Shown piece by piece: positions 23,605 through 35,204 of a stretch of DNA of 64,000 nt; within the stretch, counting starts at the first letter, position 1; each line of letters begins with the position of its first letter. The notes under the pieces were generated by a model that was not told where the DNA came from, did no database searches, and saw only the letters and a list, made by a program, of their open reading frames with translations. The DNA is from Annona cherimola (lineage: Eukaryota > Streptophyta > Magnoliopsida > Magnoliales > Annonaceae): NCBI GenBank assembly GCA_030490835.1, contig CM059971.1, forward strand, positions 6,058,007-6,122,006, written 5' to 3'. Both the position numbers and the translations under genes were made by a program.

Positions 23605-23683
23605 GTATGTGCATAAATTCTAAGGTTGATCTGTTGGAATTTAGTCATTTTAGAAATCATGGGGATTCCTCCTCCCATATATT

Positions 23684-26190
23684 TGTAACACCCCACCCTT
23701 GAGGTGTTGGGAATGGGGTCTACTATGTCAAAGCTAAAATAAGATCTCCCAAGATGGAAATAGATACCAAGGTGCAAAATCATAAACATTTTAACTATTA
23801 CATCTCAAGTTTGCTCCTTAAGGAGTTAATATACAATTTTCAATGTCTAAAATCAAAATAACCATGCATTATAAGGAAATTTCAATAAAATTCTAAACTT
23901 CTTTGTCTTTTCCTCTACTAGGTTCGCCTTTTCCCCATGTTGATAAAGGCTCTAGTATAGCATTGTATCCCTGTTTTTTCCACTGAAAACAAAACTATGT
24001 GAGCTGAAAGCTTAGTAAGTAAACATGTATTTTTTTAAAAAAAAATTCATTTTCAATCATATATATTTTTTTTTTACAAATACAATATCTATACTGTCTT
24101 TTATGCACAATAAACTGTAATAAAAAAAAACATCTTGATAAATGTGCACAGATATGTCAATTTTAAATCACGCATTCGTACTGGGGGTATTGCCATCTAC
24201 TTGTGCTCGCGTGCAGCCCGTGCTACCACATTCATGAGCTAAATCATCTCCTTTGGTAGTCCTGAGCTCGCTACCCAGGTACTACCATACTACTTTACTC
24301 CTTAGCAAACCCAAATATGCAATTATGCATCATACTCATGAATTTTAATTGATGCACCACTTAAATTCACTACTAAACATGAGTTTGAAATAATAATGCT
24401 CATTTTTGAATAAACAAATTTGAAAGAAATAAATAATCACATTTCATAGCAAATCATAATATTCACATAATATTTTCAAAGACATGCTTTGGTAAAAGTT
24501 TACTTACCTCTGAGTAGACTTTAAAAATCCTCTTTTTCCCAATTTTTTGTAGTAGCCTCAAGTCTCTTTTCCTAATTTTCATCACAATATGTTTATTATT
24601 TCACTTTGATTTTCACAAATATTATTTAAAATTCCATTTATAACTTTCTCAAAATTTCTCATAATTTTAATCGGTCAAAATCCTATTTTCTTCTATTTAT
24701 TCTTATATTAATTTACTTTTAAACAACTTTATTTTTATATGTAAAAATAATTTTGGACTTATACTTCTTTAGATATTTTCCTTTAATTTTTCTCATATTT
24801 TTATAATTTATATATATTTATTTATCTATTTTCTATTTATCATACCTTCATAAACTTTTATTTTTTTCATAAATTTATAATTTTAAACTCATTTAAGCTT
24901 CTAAATATTGAATTTAATTTTCTTGGTATTTTTCATAATTTTTTTGTATTTTTCTTTCTTTTTTTTTTTTTTTTTTGCCGCCGGCCGGCCGGTCGCCGGT
25001 GGGCTGCTGCTGCTTTCGAGCCGGAACAGTGGGCCAGGTTAGCGGGCTGGGTCCTTTGTTGGAAGTTGGGCCAGACTGGATAGTGGGCTGACTCTGTTTA
25101 AGTGGGCTAAGCTATTGGGCTTTCGTTTCTGTGGGCTTAAGCTTGATTTATGGGCTTCTGACTCACTGGGCCTGTTCAGATGGGCTTAGCCCACTGGTCC
25201 AGAAGTTTATTTATTTATTTATTTATTTTCAACGGTCCATATTTTCTGAATAAAATGACTTATATCTCTCAATATACATATTTGTTTGTTCTGAAATTTT
25301 AAGGGTAAGCTTATAAAATTATGTTTTATAATCTGGACGGTCCATTTTTGTAAAATAACATCTCTATCATCAGATTTAATATAAAGGGTTTAATAAAAGG
25401 TTAATATTAAATATCACTTCAAATAGCCATATAAACTAATTTTTAACAAAATTAATTCATCACATATACTGTAAAATATCTCAAATAATGTTTGTAATGG
25501 TTCAGATTATTCGTTTTGCATCTATATTTTCCTGTAAATTTTTTTTTGTGTTTTTTCTCTTAAAATACATATTTACCACTCTATATCATGTATAAAATCG
25601 CTATATCTAAAAATCTATAAGTCTGATCAATCTAAAATTTTGCGGGGCAAGCTAATGATATAATTATCTTGTTATTGTATGGTCACAATTATCTAATTAT
25701 GCTCAGAAGTGCGTTTATTTCATCATATATCATTTCATACCCTTTATTGGTACTTCTCATTTAAATAAGTAAAATTTCAACATTAAACATTTTGATAATA
25801 CTCCTGTGACTAATTAGTCATGCTAGAATTGTCGTGAATGGTTTAGATCTATGAAATAACTTGCGTATAACATAGAATGAATGAGATTAACAGAGAAAAT
25901 GGTTCGACGCAGCTTACCTTCAAAAATTTTTTCTTCTTCCTTCGTCTCTCTGTCTCTGCGATCTCTCTGTCTCTGCGATTTTTCTTCTTCGCGAAAAACT
26001 CATTCTCGTCTGCGCCTTTTATACTAATCCATGGCTGGGGTTAATTGAACGCGCATGACCCATTAATCCCACCGTTTCCATAACGGTGCCTAATAAAACA
26101 GTTTCCATAACGGCGCCTAATAAAATAAAAAAAATAAATAAATAAAATAAACGGCGCTGAATACTGCGCCGAATGACGATGGCTATTACA
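23684..26190 (-). repeat. 3' LTR of the chromovirus (left copy)
   Basis: 2507 bp. In element orientation U3 is at the right. A TATAAAA box is at 26017-26023, preceded by a 27-bp tandem pair at 26074-26127. It includes a GC-rich CCGGCCGGCCGG segment and about ten TGGGCC/TGGGCT motifs at about 25007-25195. It carries a 21-bp CTCTGCGAT-type duplication absent from the right LTR (near 25945-25980). Confidence 0.95.
26017..26023 (-). promoter_or_regulatory. TATA box of the left LTR, facing the CNL
   Basis: TATAAAA on the minus strand. Transcripts starting about 30 bp downstream would run through R-U5, leave the element at 23684 and enter the CNL in antisense. Confidence 0.55.
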
Positions 26191-26203
26191 TTCTCCCCCC
26201 CTT
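26191..26203 (-). other. Polypurine tract of the chromovirus
   Basis: Directly next to the 3' LTR, the minus strand reads AAGGGGGGGAGAA. This is the normal position and composition for the plus-strand priming site. Confidence 0.85.
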
Positions 26204-26225
26204 ATAAAAGTTTCGTCCTCGAAAC

Positions 26226-29200
26226 TTAATCAAACAAAAATGGATACTTTTGTTTGATATCTTCTTCAAACTCCCACGTAGCTTCCGATTCTCCATGATT
26301 GCTCCATTGCACTTTGACATATTTTATCAATCTTTTCCGCAACTGTTGCTCTTTAGAATCTATTATCTTGATTGGATTTTCTTCATATATTAACTTATCT
26401 GAGATTGGCAATCGATCTGCTGTGAGCACATGGGAAGGATCTGACACATATTTTCTCAACATAGAAATGTGAAACACATTATGCACTGCAGCCAATGAGG
26501 GTGGTAGTGCTATTCGATATGCCACTGCTCCGACTTTCTCTAAAACTTCATATGGTCCAATATAACGAGGACTGAGCTTTCCCTTTTTGCCAAATCTCAT
26601 AACTCCTTTCATAGGTGATATTTTTACAAACACCTTATCACCTATGGAAAATTCTAATTCTCTCCGCCTGAGATCTGCATAACTTTTTTGTCTACTTTGG
26701 GCAGTAAGCAATCTTTCTCTGATTAACTTCACTTTATCTGCAGTTTCTTGCACAATATCTGGCCCGATCAATCTTCTTTCTCCAACCTCATCCCAATTTA
26801 AGGGTGTTCTGCAAGGTTTCCCATATAAAGCTTCATAAGGAGACATTTTAATGCTAGCATGATAACTGTTATTATATGCAAATTCCACTAAAGCCATATA
26901 TTTATCCCAACCATTTCCGAAATCTATTATACACATTCTCAACATATCCTCGACTACTTGATTTAGTCTTTCAGTCTGCCCATCTGTTTGTGGATGAAAT
27001 GCTGTACTAAATTTCAATTTTGTCCCCATTGTCTGATTTAAACTGCGCCAAAACTTTGAAGTAAATATAGTATCTCGGTCGGAAATAATTGCCTTGGGAA
27101 TTTCATGCAACCGAACTATTTCTTTACAATACAGGTTGGCTAACTTTTCTGCAGAATAACTGGTTTTGATTGGCAAGAAATGTGCGACCTTTGTTAATCT
27201 ATCCACAATTACCCAAATAGAATTATTTCCTGTAGCAGTCCTTGGTAACCCCTCAATAAAATCCATAGTGATTTCATCCCACTTCCATTCTGGTATTTCC
27301 ATTTGTTGTAATAATCCTGCTGGCTTTTGATGTTCGGCTTTAACTTGTTGGCATGTTAGGCATTGTGCTACAAATTCTGCTATCATTTTCTTCATACCCA
27401 TCCACCAAAAATTTCTTTTAAGATCTTCATACATCTTTGTACTCCCTGGGTGTATGGTGTATAGTGAGTAACGAGCTTCTTCTAAAATTTGTCTTTTTAG
27501 TTCTACCGCCTCAGGTACACACAACCTTCCTTTATATCTGACGGTGCCCTCATCCTCAACTGTGAATCCTTCCATAGTCCCTTCTGCCACTTTCTCCTTT
27601 ATCCTTATAATTTGTTCATCTATTCTTTGTCTTTCTTTGATCTGTTCAAATAGAGAAGGCTTCACTTGTAATTGATATAACTGATACACTAACTCTTTGG
27701 GGCAAACTTCTAATGACAACTTTCGCATGTCATTAATTAACTCCTCATGATCTGTAATTAAAGTAGCTAAATTGCTATTTGACTTTCTGCTTAAAGCATC
27801 AGCTACTATATTTGCTTTCCCTGGGTGATATTGGATATTCAAATCATAATCTTTCAGTAATTCTAACCATCTTCTTTGCCTCATATTCAACTCTTTTTGA
27901 GTGAAAATATATTTCAAGCTCTTGTGATCTGTATAAATATCACATTGTTCCCCATAAAGATAATGCCTCCAAATTTTCAAAGCAAATACTACTGCAGCTA
28001 GTTCCAAATCATGAGTGGGATAATTCTGTTCATAAGGTTTCAACTGTCGTGAAGCATATGCAATCACCTTCCCATTCTGCATTAATACACAACCAAGACC
28101 CTTTTTAGAAGCATCGCTATAAATAACAAATCCTCCACCGCTAGTAGGGGTAGTTAAAACTGGTGCCTTCACTAATCTCTGCTTGAGTTCTTGAAAACTA
28201 TTTTCACAATCATCAGTCCATTGAAATTTTACCCCCTTTCTTATTAGCTTTGTGAGAGGAGTACATATCCGAGAGAAATCTTCTACGAATCTGCGATAAT
28301 ACCCCGCAAGACCAAGAAAGCTACGTACCTCTGTGACATTTGTCGGCCTTGGCCAATTCACCACTGCCTCGACCTTAGCAGGATCAACCATAATACCTTC
28401 TGCTGTAACAATATGCCCCAAAAATGGAACACTATGCATCCAAAACTCGCATTTCTTCAATTTTGCATATAATTTGTTCTCCCTCAAAGTTTGCAATACC
28501 ATTCTAAGGTGTTCAACATGATCATCCTTTGTTTTTGAATAAATGAGAATATCATCTATGAATATGACCACAAATTTATCCAAATAGGGTCTGAACACTC
28601 TTTGCATTAAATCCATAAAGGCAGCTGGTGCATTTGTTAACCCGAATGGCATTACAAAAAATTCATAATGTCCATACCGAGTTCGAAAAGCAGTTTTCTG
28701 TATATCTTCTTCTTTAATCCTCAATTGATGATATCCCGACTGTAAATCAATTTTAGAGAATATAGTTGCCCCTTGTAGTTGATCAAATAAATCATCTATT
28801 CGAGGTAAAGGGTATTTATTTTTGATAGTCACCTTATTCAGTTCTCTATAATCAATGCACAATCTCAAACTACCATCTTTCTTTTTCACAAACAGAACCG
28901 GCGCTCCCCAAGGTGACACACTTGGTCGTATAAAACCCTTATCTAATAATTCTTCCAGCTGTGTTTTTAATTCTGCCATTTCTGTCGGGGTCATTCTATA
29001 AGGTTGTTTAGAAATTGGAAGTACCCCAGGCACTATATCTATTGTAAATTCTATTTCTCTCTGAGGGGGCAATTCTGACAACTCAATAGGAAAAATATCA
29101 GGAAATTCTTTTACTATTGTTATCTCTTCAAGAGGTAAAGTTTCTCTGTTTATATCAATTACCGAAGCCAAAAATGCCTGACATCCTTTGTTTATCGACT

Positions 29201-30275
29201 TAACAGCTTTCATGGCAGAAATGATTTTCACCTGCTGAGATTTATCTGCAACCACCTCTATCGACTTGGACATTTTAAAAATAATTTTTCGATCACCACA
29301 ATCTATTATCGCTCTCCACTTAGATAACCAGTCCATTCCCAATATCACATCAAAATCATGCATAGGCAACAATATCAAGTCTGCTTCTAAATTCATTTCT
29401 CCTATTTTGATTGGGCAGGCTTTGCAAATTCTATCTGTACTTGCTAATCGATGTACCGGGGATTCAACATTCACAATCATATCCATGCTTTCATGCGCAA
29501 TTGCATATTTTGTAGTAAAAGCACAAGAAATAAAGGAATGCGTAGCACCAGAATCAAATAATACTTTGGCAGGACAAGAGTGGATAAGCAATGTACCAAT
29601 GAGAACATCGTCATGTGCAGTTTGAGCTTCTGCATTGGTCATAGCGTGCACCCTAGCATTTGTCCTCTGCCTCTGTTGTTCTGGGCCACGAACTGGTGGT
29701 GCTGGTGACCTCATTTGTACTGCTTGACGCTCCCCAGTTTGTTTGTTGTCAACTTTTTGAGTGCAGTCTCTTGCTAGATGTCCAGGCTGTCTACATTTAT
29801 AACAAGTGATCTCACCTGTGCATTCCTGAATTGAATGACCAGTTTTCCCACACTTCCAGCATTTTCCCGTTGCTTTCCAACATTCTCCTCGATGATTTTT
29901 ACCGCAAGTAGGACATGGGGTAATTGACTGCCTTACTCCTACCTTTCTTTCATCATACTGTATCTTGCCCATCTTATATGATTTTGCCCCACTATCTGAT
30001 GCAGAGTCTCCACGCCTTTTTCCTTGGCGGAAAGCTTGAATTGCATTATCTTCCATTTCCACCATTCTTGCCCGATCCACAATATCAGAATATTGTTGGA
30101 AATGGTGACTGGCTAGCTGTTGTCGTATAAAAGGGCGTAACCCCATTCTGAATTTGCGGATTTTAAGTGCAGGATTTGTCAACACCCATGGAGCAAATCT
30201 GGATAAGGCAATGAATTTTGCTGCATACTCTGCCATAGATGATTTTCCTTGATATAGTTGCTCAAACTCTAGCAA
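26226..30275 (-). CDS. Gag C-terminus and Pol polyprotein with chromodomain
   Basis: Open frame of 1349 codons continuing the gag frame after two stop codons. In order (residues of this frame): gag remainder 1-100; Cys-rich zinc knuckles about 121-171; aspartic protease DSG at 241-243; reverse transcriptase with the FIDD active site at 572-575; RNase H about 718-830 with YSDAS and YTDHKS; integrase with an HHCC-type region about 935-975 and the D,D,E core (TMDF near 1003, SDRD near 1066, TERLN near 1101); chromodomain about 1300-1345 with VKVQW and ATWE. The pol is otherwise uninterrupted. The first His expected in the integrase zinc finger (Glu-Ala-His in relatives) is Arg935 here. The chromodomain normally directs integration to heterochromatin. 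Confidence 0.95.
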   Translation of the reverse strand: MLEFEQLYQGKSSMAEYAAKFIALSRFAPWVLTNPALKIRKFRMGLRPFIRQQLASHHFQQYSDIVDRARMVEMEDNAIQAFRQGKRRGDSASDSGAKSYKMGKIQYDERKVGVRQSITPCPTCGKNHRGECWKATGKCWKCGKTGHSIQECTGEITCYKCRQPGHLARDCTQKVDNKQTGERQAVQMRSPAPPVRGPEQQRQRTNARVHAMTNAEAQTAHDDVLIGTLLIHSCPAKVLFDSGATHSFISCAFTTKYAIAHESMDMIVNVESPVHRLASTDRICKACPIKIGEMNLEADLILLPMHDFDVILGMDWLSKWRAIIDCGDRKIIFKMSKSIEVVADKSQQVKIISAMKAVKSINKGCQAFLASVIDINRETLPLEEITIVKEFPDIFPIELSELPPQREIEFTIDIVPGVLPISKQPYRMTPTEMAELKTQLEELLDKGFIRPSVSPWGAPVLFVKKKDGSLRLCIDYRELNKVTIKNKYPLPRIDDLFDQLQGATIFSKIDLQSGYHQLRIKEEDIQKTAFRTRYGHYEFFVMPFGLTNAPAAFMDLMQRVFRPYLDKFVVIFIDDILIYSKTKDDHVEHLRMVLQTLRENKLYAKLKKCEFWMHSVPFLGHIVTAEGIMVDPAKVEAVVNWPRPTNVTEVRSFLGLAGYYRRFVEDFSRICTPLTKLIRKGVKFQWTDDCENSFQELKQRLVKAPVLTTPTSGGGFVIYSDASKKGLGCVLMQNGKVIAYASRQLKPYEQNYPTHDLELAAVVFALKIWRHYLYGEQCDIYTDHKSLKYIFTQKELNMRQRRWLELLKDYDLNIQYHPGKANIVADALSRKSNSNLATLITDHEELINDMRKLSLEVCPKELVYQLYQLQVKPSLFEQIKERQRIDEQIIRIKEKVAEGTMEGFTVEDEGTVRYKGRLCVPEAVELKRQILEEARYSLYTIHPGSTKMYEDLKRNFWWMGMKKMIAEFVAQCLTCQQVKAEHQKPAGLLQQMEIPEWKWDEITMDFIEGLPRTATGNNSIWVIVDRLTKVAHFLPIKTSYSAEKLANLYCKEIVRLHEIPKAIISDRDTIFTSKFWRSLNQTMGTKLKFSTAFHPQTDGQTERLNQVVEDMLRMCIIDFGNGWDKYMALVEFAYNNSYHASIKMSPYEALYGKPCRTPLNWDEVGERRLIGPDIVQETADKVKLIRERLLTAQSRQKSYADLRRRELEFSIGDKVFVKISPMKGVMRFGKKGKLSPRYIGPYEVLEKVGAVAYRIALPPSLAAVHNVFHISMLRKYVSDPSHVLTADRLPISDKLIYEENPIKIIDSKEQQLRKRLIKYVKVQWSNHGESEATWEFEEDIKQKYPFLFD

Positions 30276-30335
30276 CTTTTGTTGTCTAACTGACTCGGGA
30301 TAGTATGCCTCATTAAAGTGTAAGAGAAAGTTCTC

Positions 30336-30917
30336 TCAGTTCATTTGTTGCCAAGTAGGGATACTTAACTTCACCGCATTTCACCACTTAGCTGCATTGC
30401 CTTTCAACATATGGGTGGCAAACTGGACCTTTTGCTGCTCGCTGCATTGGAGCAAATTGAAAATCTTCTCTAATTCTTCTATCCATTCTTCAGCATTGTT
30501 AGGGTCCGGATCTCCTCGATAGAGTGGAGGTCGCATGTTCAGAAAATCATTCATGACTCTCCTATGAGCATCAGCTTCCGTAACATTCCTTGGTACATTC
30601 CTTCCAACTGGAGAGTTTTCTGAAAATTGTTGGGCTGTCATCCGTTCCATAGTTTGCAATGCTCTCAACACTGCGTCCATAACTTGAGCATTGACGTCCA
30701 CAATGCCTTGTGATTGTCCTGCATTTGATGCTCCAGCAACATCATTTCTAGGATTGTTCTCTCCTGAAGCTTCATTATATGGGTCATTTGTGTGAGCTGA
30801 AGAAGAATCCTCACTGACCAATACACTTCCCACCGACCTACGAGTCCTTTTTCTTACTAATCGCGACAGTGGTTCCTCCATCACCACTTGTTTTCCTTTA
30901 TCCTTCTTGGGAGGCAT
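30336..30917 (-). pseudogene. Gag N-terminal part, closed by two TGA codons
   Basis: Starts with MPPKKDKGK at 30917. Residues about 110-178 contain the retrotransposon gag segment (PPLYRGDPDPNNAEEWIEELEKIF and following; only part quoted: EEWIEELEKIF, LKGNAAKW). The frame stops at TGA 30383-30381, and a second TGA lies at 30338-30336. The next long frame is in the same phase, 35 codons after the first stop, so gag and pol form one frame broken twice. Both stops sit where the gag family commonly has Trp, as expected from G-to-A changes. Readthrough is conceivable, but two nearby stops make damage more likely. Confidence 0.85.
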
Positions 30918-31058
30918 CTTTTTCCTACATCATACCATTAATCTTAAATATATTTGCATAACTTCTAAAATTTTCATTTTTCATATCATAAATTAAAAGA
31001 GAATACTATCTAAAGCATTAAATTTATCATATTATTCATAGAAAATAAAAACTTTAAG

Positions 31059-31427
31059 CTAATCAGCTAAGTTTACATCATCTTCACTAGAAGAATCATA
31101 AAACTTAGGACCACTAAGTTTCATTTCTACTGGTTGATACTCTATTTCTAGGAGTTCAACTTCATCATCATCATCATCACTAATTTGAATTTCAACATTA
31201 TAATTTTTATTATTTTCTTGATTTTCTTGTGAGTCATCTCCTGAGTTTCCTTCACAATCTGTTGTAAATTCTTCTTCATATTCTTTATCAGAATATTCTA
31301 TTGGTTCCTCCTCTACACTCTTCTTTTGATTCATCTGAAATGCCCACATTCTTCGATAAGCATTTCTTCTTGCTTTTGCTTCAGTACTAGTTGCACGTCC
31401 GGCTTCATACTTACGTTTGGGTGCCAT
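31059..31427 (-). CDS. Extra acidic ORF between primer site and gag
   Basis: A 122-residue frame starting 115 bp after the primer-binding site, on the same strand as gag but upstream of it. The N-terminus is basic (MAPKRKYEAG, then Lys/Arg-rich to about residue 35). The rest is strongly acidic, with Asp/Glu clusters (DDDDDE near 84-89) and a Ser/Asp/Glu-rich end. It resembles no gag or pol domain I recognise and has no membrane segment. Such a frame is not part of the standard chromovirus layout. It could be a real accessory protein, a chance frame, or a captured host fragment. The initiating ATG follows TTATA-rich leader and would be the first gene on the genomic RNA. Confidence 0.5.
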   Translation of the reverse strand: MAPKRKYEAGRATSTEAKARRNAYRRMWAFQMNQKKSVEEEPIEYSDKEYEEEFTTDCEGNSGDDSQENQENNKNYNVEIQISDDDDDEVELLEIEYQPVEMKLSGPKFYDSSSEDDVNLAD

Positions 31428-31541
31428 TATAACTCCTATATCATTAAACAGTTAAATTTCATAATTATTTAGAATTACTTAAGTTTTGCACTTTCTAAGT
31501 CTACTATCATGATTTTGCCCTTGGGATGTATTTCAACCTTT

Positions 31542-31553
31542 GCTCTGATACCA
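31542..31553 (-). other. Primer-binding site, initiator Met tRNA
   Basis: The minus strand reads TGGTATCAGAGC, the standard complement of the plant initiator Met tRNA 3' end, two bases inside the 5' LTR. Confidence 0.95.
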
Positions 31554-31555
31554 CT

Positions 31556-34031
31556 TGTAACACCCCACCCTTGAGGTGTTGGGAATGGGGTCTACTATGT
31601 CAAAGCTAAAATAAGATCTCCCAAGATGGAAATAGATACCAAGGTGCAAAATCATAAACATTTTAACTATTACATCTCAAGTTTGCTCCTTAAGGAGTTA
31701 ATATACAATTTTCAATGTCTAAAATCAAAATAACCATGCATTATAAGGAAATTTCAATAAAATTCTAAACTTCTTTGTCTTTTCCTCTACTAGGTTCGCC
31801 TTTTCCCCATGTTGATAAAGGCTCTAGTATAGCATTGTATCCCTGTTTTTCCACTGAAAACAAAACTATGTGAGCTGAAAGCTTAGTAAGTAAACATGTA
31901 TTTTTTTAAAAAAAATTCATTTTCAATCATATATATTTTTTTTTTACAAATACAATATCTATACTGTCTTTTATGCACAATAAACTGTAATAAAAAAAAA
32001 CATCTTGATAAATGTGCACAGATATGTCAATTTTAAATCATGCATTCGTACTGGGGGTATTGCCATCTACTTGTGCTCGCGTGCAGCCGTGCTACACATT
32101 CGTGAGCTAAATCATCTCCTTTGGTAGTCCTGAGGTCGCTACCCAGGTACTACCATACTACTTTACTCCTTAGCAAACCCAAATATGCAATTATGCATCA
32201 TACTCATGAATTTTAATTGATGCACCACTTAAATTCACTACTAAACATGAGTTTGAAATAATAATGCTCATTTTTGAATAAACAAATTTGAAAGAAATAA
32301 ATAATCACATTTCATAGCAAATCATAATATTCACATAATATTTTCAAAGACATGCTTTGGTAAAAGTTTACTTACCTCTGAGTAGACTTTAAAAATCCTC
32401 TTTTTCCAATTTTTTGTAGTAGCCTCAAGTCTCTTTTCCTAATTTTCATCACAATATGTTTATTATTTCACTTTGATTTTCACAAATATTATTTAAAATT
32501 CCATTTATAACTTTCTCAAAATTTCTCATAATTTTAATCGGTCAAAATCCTATTTTCTTCTATTTATTCTTATATTAATTTACTTTTAAACAACTTTATT
32601 TTTATATGTAAAAATAATTTTGGACTTATACTTCTTTAGATATTTTCCTTTAATTTTTCTCATATTTTTATAATTTATATATATTTATTTATCTATTTTC
32701 TATTTATCATACCTTCATAAACTTTTATTTTTTTCATAAATTTATAATTTTAAACTCATTTAAGCTTCTAAATATTGAATTTAATTTTCTTGGTATTTTT
32801 CATAATTTTTTTGTATTTTTCTTTCTTTTTTTTTTTTTTTTTTGCCGCCGGCCGGCCGGTCGCCGGTGGGCTGCTGCTGCTGTCGAGTCGGAACAGTGGG
32901 CCAGGTTAGCGGGCTGGGTCCTTTGTTGGAAGTTGGGCCAGACTGGATAGTGGGCTGGCTCTGTTTAAGTGGGCTAAGCTATTGGGCTTTCGTTTCTGTG
33001 GGCTTAAGCTTGATTTATGGGCTTCTGACTCACTGGGCCTGTTCAGATGGGCTTAGCCCACTGGTCCAGAAGTTTATTTATTTATTTATTTATTTTCAAC
33101 GGTCCATATTTTCTGAATAAAATGACTTATATCTCTCAATATACATATTTGTTTGTTCTGAAATTTTAAGGGTAAGCTTATAAAATTATGTTTTATAATC
33201 TGGACGGTCCATTTTTGTAAAATAACATCTCTATCATCAGATTTAATATAAAGGGTTTAATAAAAGGTTAATATTAAATATCACTTCAAATAGCCATATA
33301 AACTAATTTTTAACAAAATTAATTCATCACATATACTGTAAAATATCTCAAATAATGTTTGTAATGGTTCAGATTATTCGTTTTGCATCTATATTTTCCT
33401 GTAAATTTTTTTTTTGTGTTTTTCTCTTAAAATACATATTTACCACTCTATATCATGTATAAAATCGCTATATCTAAAAATCTATAAGTCTGATCAATCT
33501 AAAATTTTGCGGGCAAGCTAATGATATAATTATCTTGTTATTGTATGGTCACAATTATCTAATTATGCTCAGAAGTGCGTTTATTTCATCATATATCATT
33601 TCATACCCTTTATTTGGTACTTCTCATTTAAATAAGTAAAATTTCAACATTAAACATTTTGATAATACTCCTGTGACTAATTAGTCATGCTAGAATTGTC
33701 GTGAATGGTTTAGATCTATGAAATAACTTGCGTATAACATAGAATGAATGAGATTAACAGAGAAAATGGTTCGACGCAGCTTACCTTCAAAAAATTTTTC
33801 TTCTTCCTTCGTCTCTGCGATTTTTTTTCTTCGCGAAAACTCATTCTCGTCTGCGCCTTTTATACTAATCCATGGTTGGGGTTAATTGAACGCGCATGAC
33901 CCATTAATCCCACCGTTTCCATAACGGTGCCTAATAAAACAGTTTCCATAACGGCGCCTAATAAAACAAAAAAAATAAATAAATAAAATAAACGGCGCTG
34001 AATACTGCGCCGAATGACGATGGCTATTACA
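31556..34031 (-). repeat. 5' LTR of the chromovirus (right copy)
   Basis: 2476 bp, near identical to the left LTR. TATAAAA on the minus strand at 33858-33864; the 27-bp tandem pair is at 33915-33968. An open frame on the plus strand at 32842-33120 is a by-product of the GC-rich segment. Confidence 0.95.
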
Positions 34032-34036
34032 ATATT

Positions 34037-35200
34037 CATCTAGACTCGCCCTTTAAAGCCATGCTGCTGCAATAGTGGCAAAAATTATATAGTTCCTGGC
34101 TTTGTGTTATGTAAACTCTACCATCGTATAGACATGCTTACTGCTATTCTCAACACAAATTGGTATAATTTATAATTTTCTGAAATTATAAGAATTATAG
34201 AAAGGGTGCGCAATCCCATCTTATCAACAAATTTCTTATTGATTCCTTCAACAAAATGTGCATTGATCTTTGCTTTTTCACTTGTCGGTGTCGCCATCCT
34301 TCATATCGAAGCGTATTACTGGGTTGTTATGCTGGAAAGAGACAAGCAAGCACGTGGCTGAATGTCAAACTCTTATACTTGTTGCAAACAGTTTCTAAAT
34401 AAGATGATCAATAAACTATGAATTATTTGCATTTTTTATGTATTTCTTTACATATCTCGTTCTCTAAAATTCATGGAACTTTAGTTATGATTGTTGCATT
34501 ATATTTGTTGTCATAAATAATTGGTTGGGAGTTGAACTTAGTTGTATCTCTTTTGTTTCGTCAATCACATTCCAACGCCATTAAGCATTGAGAAGGCTGG
34601 AAAAAACAATTGGACAATAAAGAAAAGCAATTTAGTTATTTTAACAACTAATTTAGGTAGACTTATAGCTCATTTTTAGAGTGTGTTGCGACGCATTGAT
34701 TTATGACTTTTCATGTACAAGAGATGTGCACTACTATCGGAGTATTTTAAGAATTTCATTCTAAGCATTAATTTATAGGCTTTGACTCGTAATAGATATG
34801 TTCAACTAAGTTACCATTTCATGATATAGTATCCGACCGTCTCGCTTGTATGAAACCTCTTTTCTATTTAATTCTCTTTATTTTTAAAATCTTAATGGTT
34901 AATGGAAAATTCATTCCATATATTATATTTAACACCATTCATAATATCTTGAAAACTCTTTTATTCTTTTTAAACTTCATCGTATATAAGTCTTATCTAC
35001 AAATGTATAAAATCAATGTAAAAAAAGGTTCAATGCTAAAATATCAATTTTAAATTAGTTTTTCAACATCTAAACTATCTAAAATATCAATATTATATGA
35101 ATAAATGATTCTATAAAGTATCATTATATTCTAATATATGTGTGAATGCACCTAAGAATTTTCATAATTTAGATATGAATATATGTATATATATAGGTTT
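34037..35200. other. CNL-distal flank beyond the chromovirus
   Basis: Before the insertion this followed the CNL 3' end directly. No coding frame of interest is present; the plus frame at 34850-35053 is AT-rich and hydrophobic with no recognisable motif. It may hold the original CNL 3' UTR end. Confidence 0.4.
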
Positions 35201-35204
35201 CGGA

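Larger units (their letters stand above)
23684..34031 (-). mobile_element. Tekay/Del-type Ty3/gypsy chromovirus
   Basis: A complete LTR retrotransposon of 10,348 bp in minus orientation. The LTRs begin TGTAACACCCC and end GGCTATTACA on the plus strand. The element is bracketed by the perfect 5-bp duplication ATATT (23679-23683 and 34032-34036). In element order: 5' LTR 31556-34031, Met-tRNA primer site, small acidic ORF, gag with zinc knuckles, protease, reverse transcriptase, RNase H, integrase, chromodomain, polypurine tract, 3' LTR 23684-26190. The pol order and C-terminal chromodomain define a chromovirus; 2.5-kb LTRs fit Tekay/Del. A hand comparison finds about eight substitutions plus small indels between the LTRs, so insertion was recent. 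Two in-frame TGA codons in gag make it non-autonomous as it stands. Confidence 0.96.

Noticed and set aside
32842..33120. Plus-strand frame with Gly/Leu-rich protein
   Set aside because: It lies in the chromovirus LTR, opposite to the element's sense, and reflects the repeated TGGGCT motifs.
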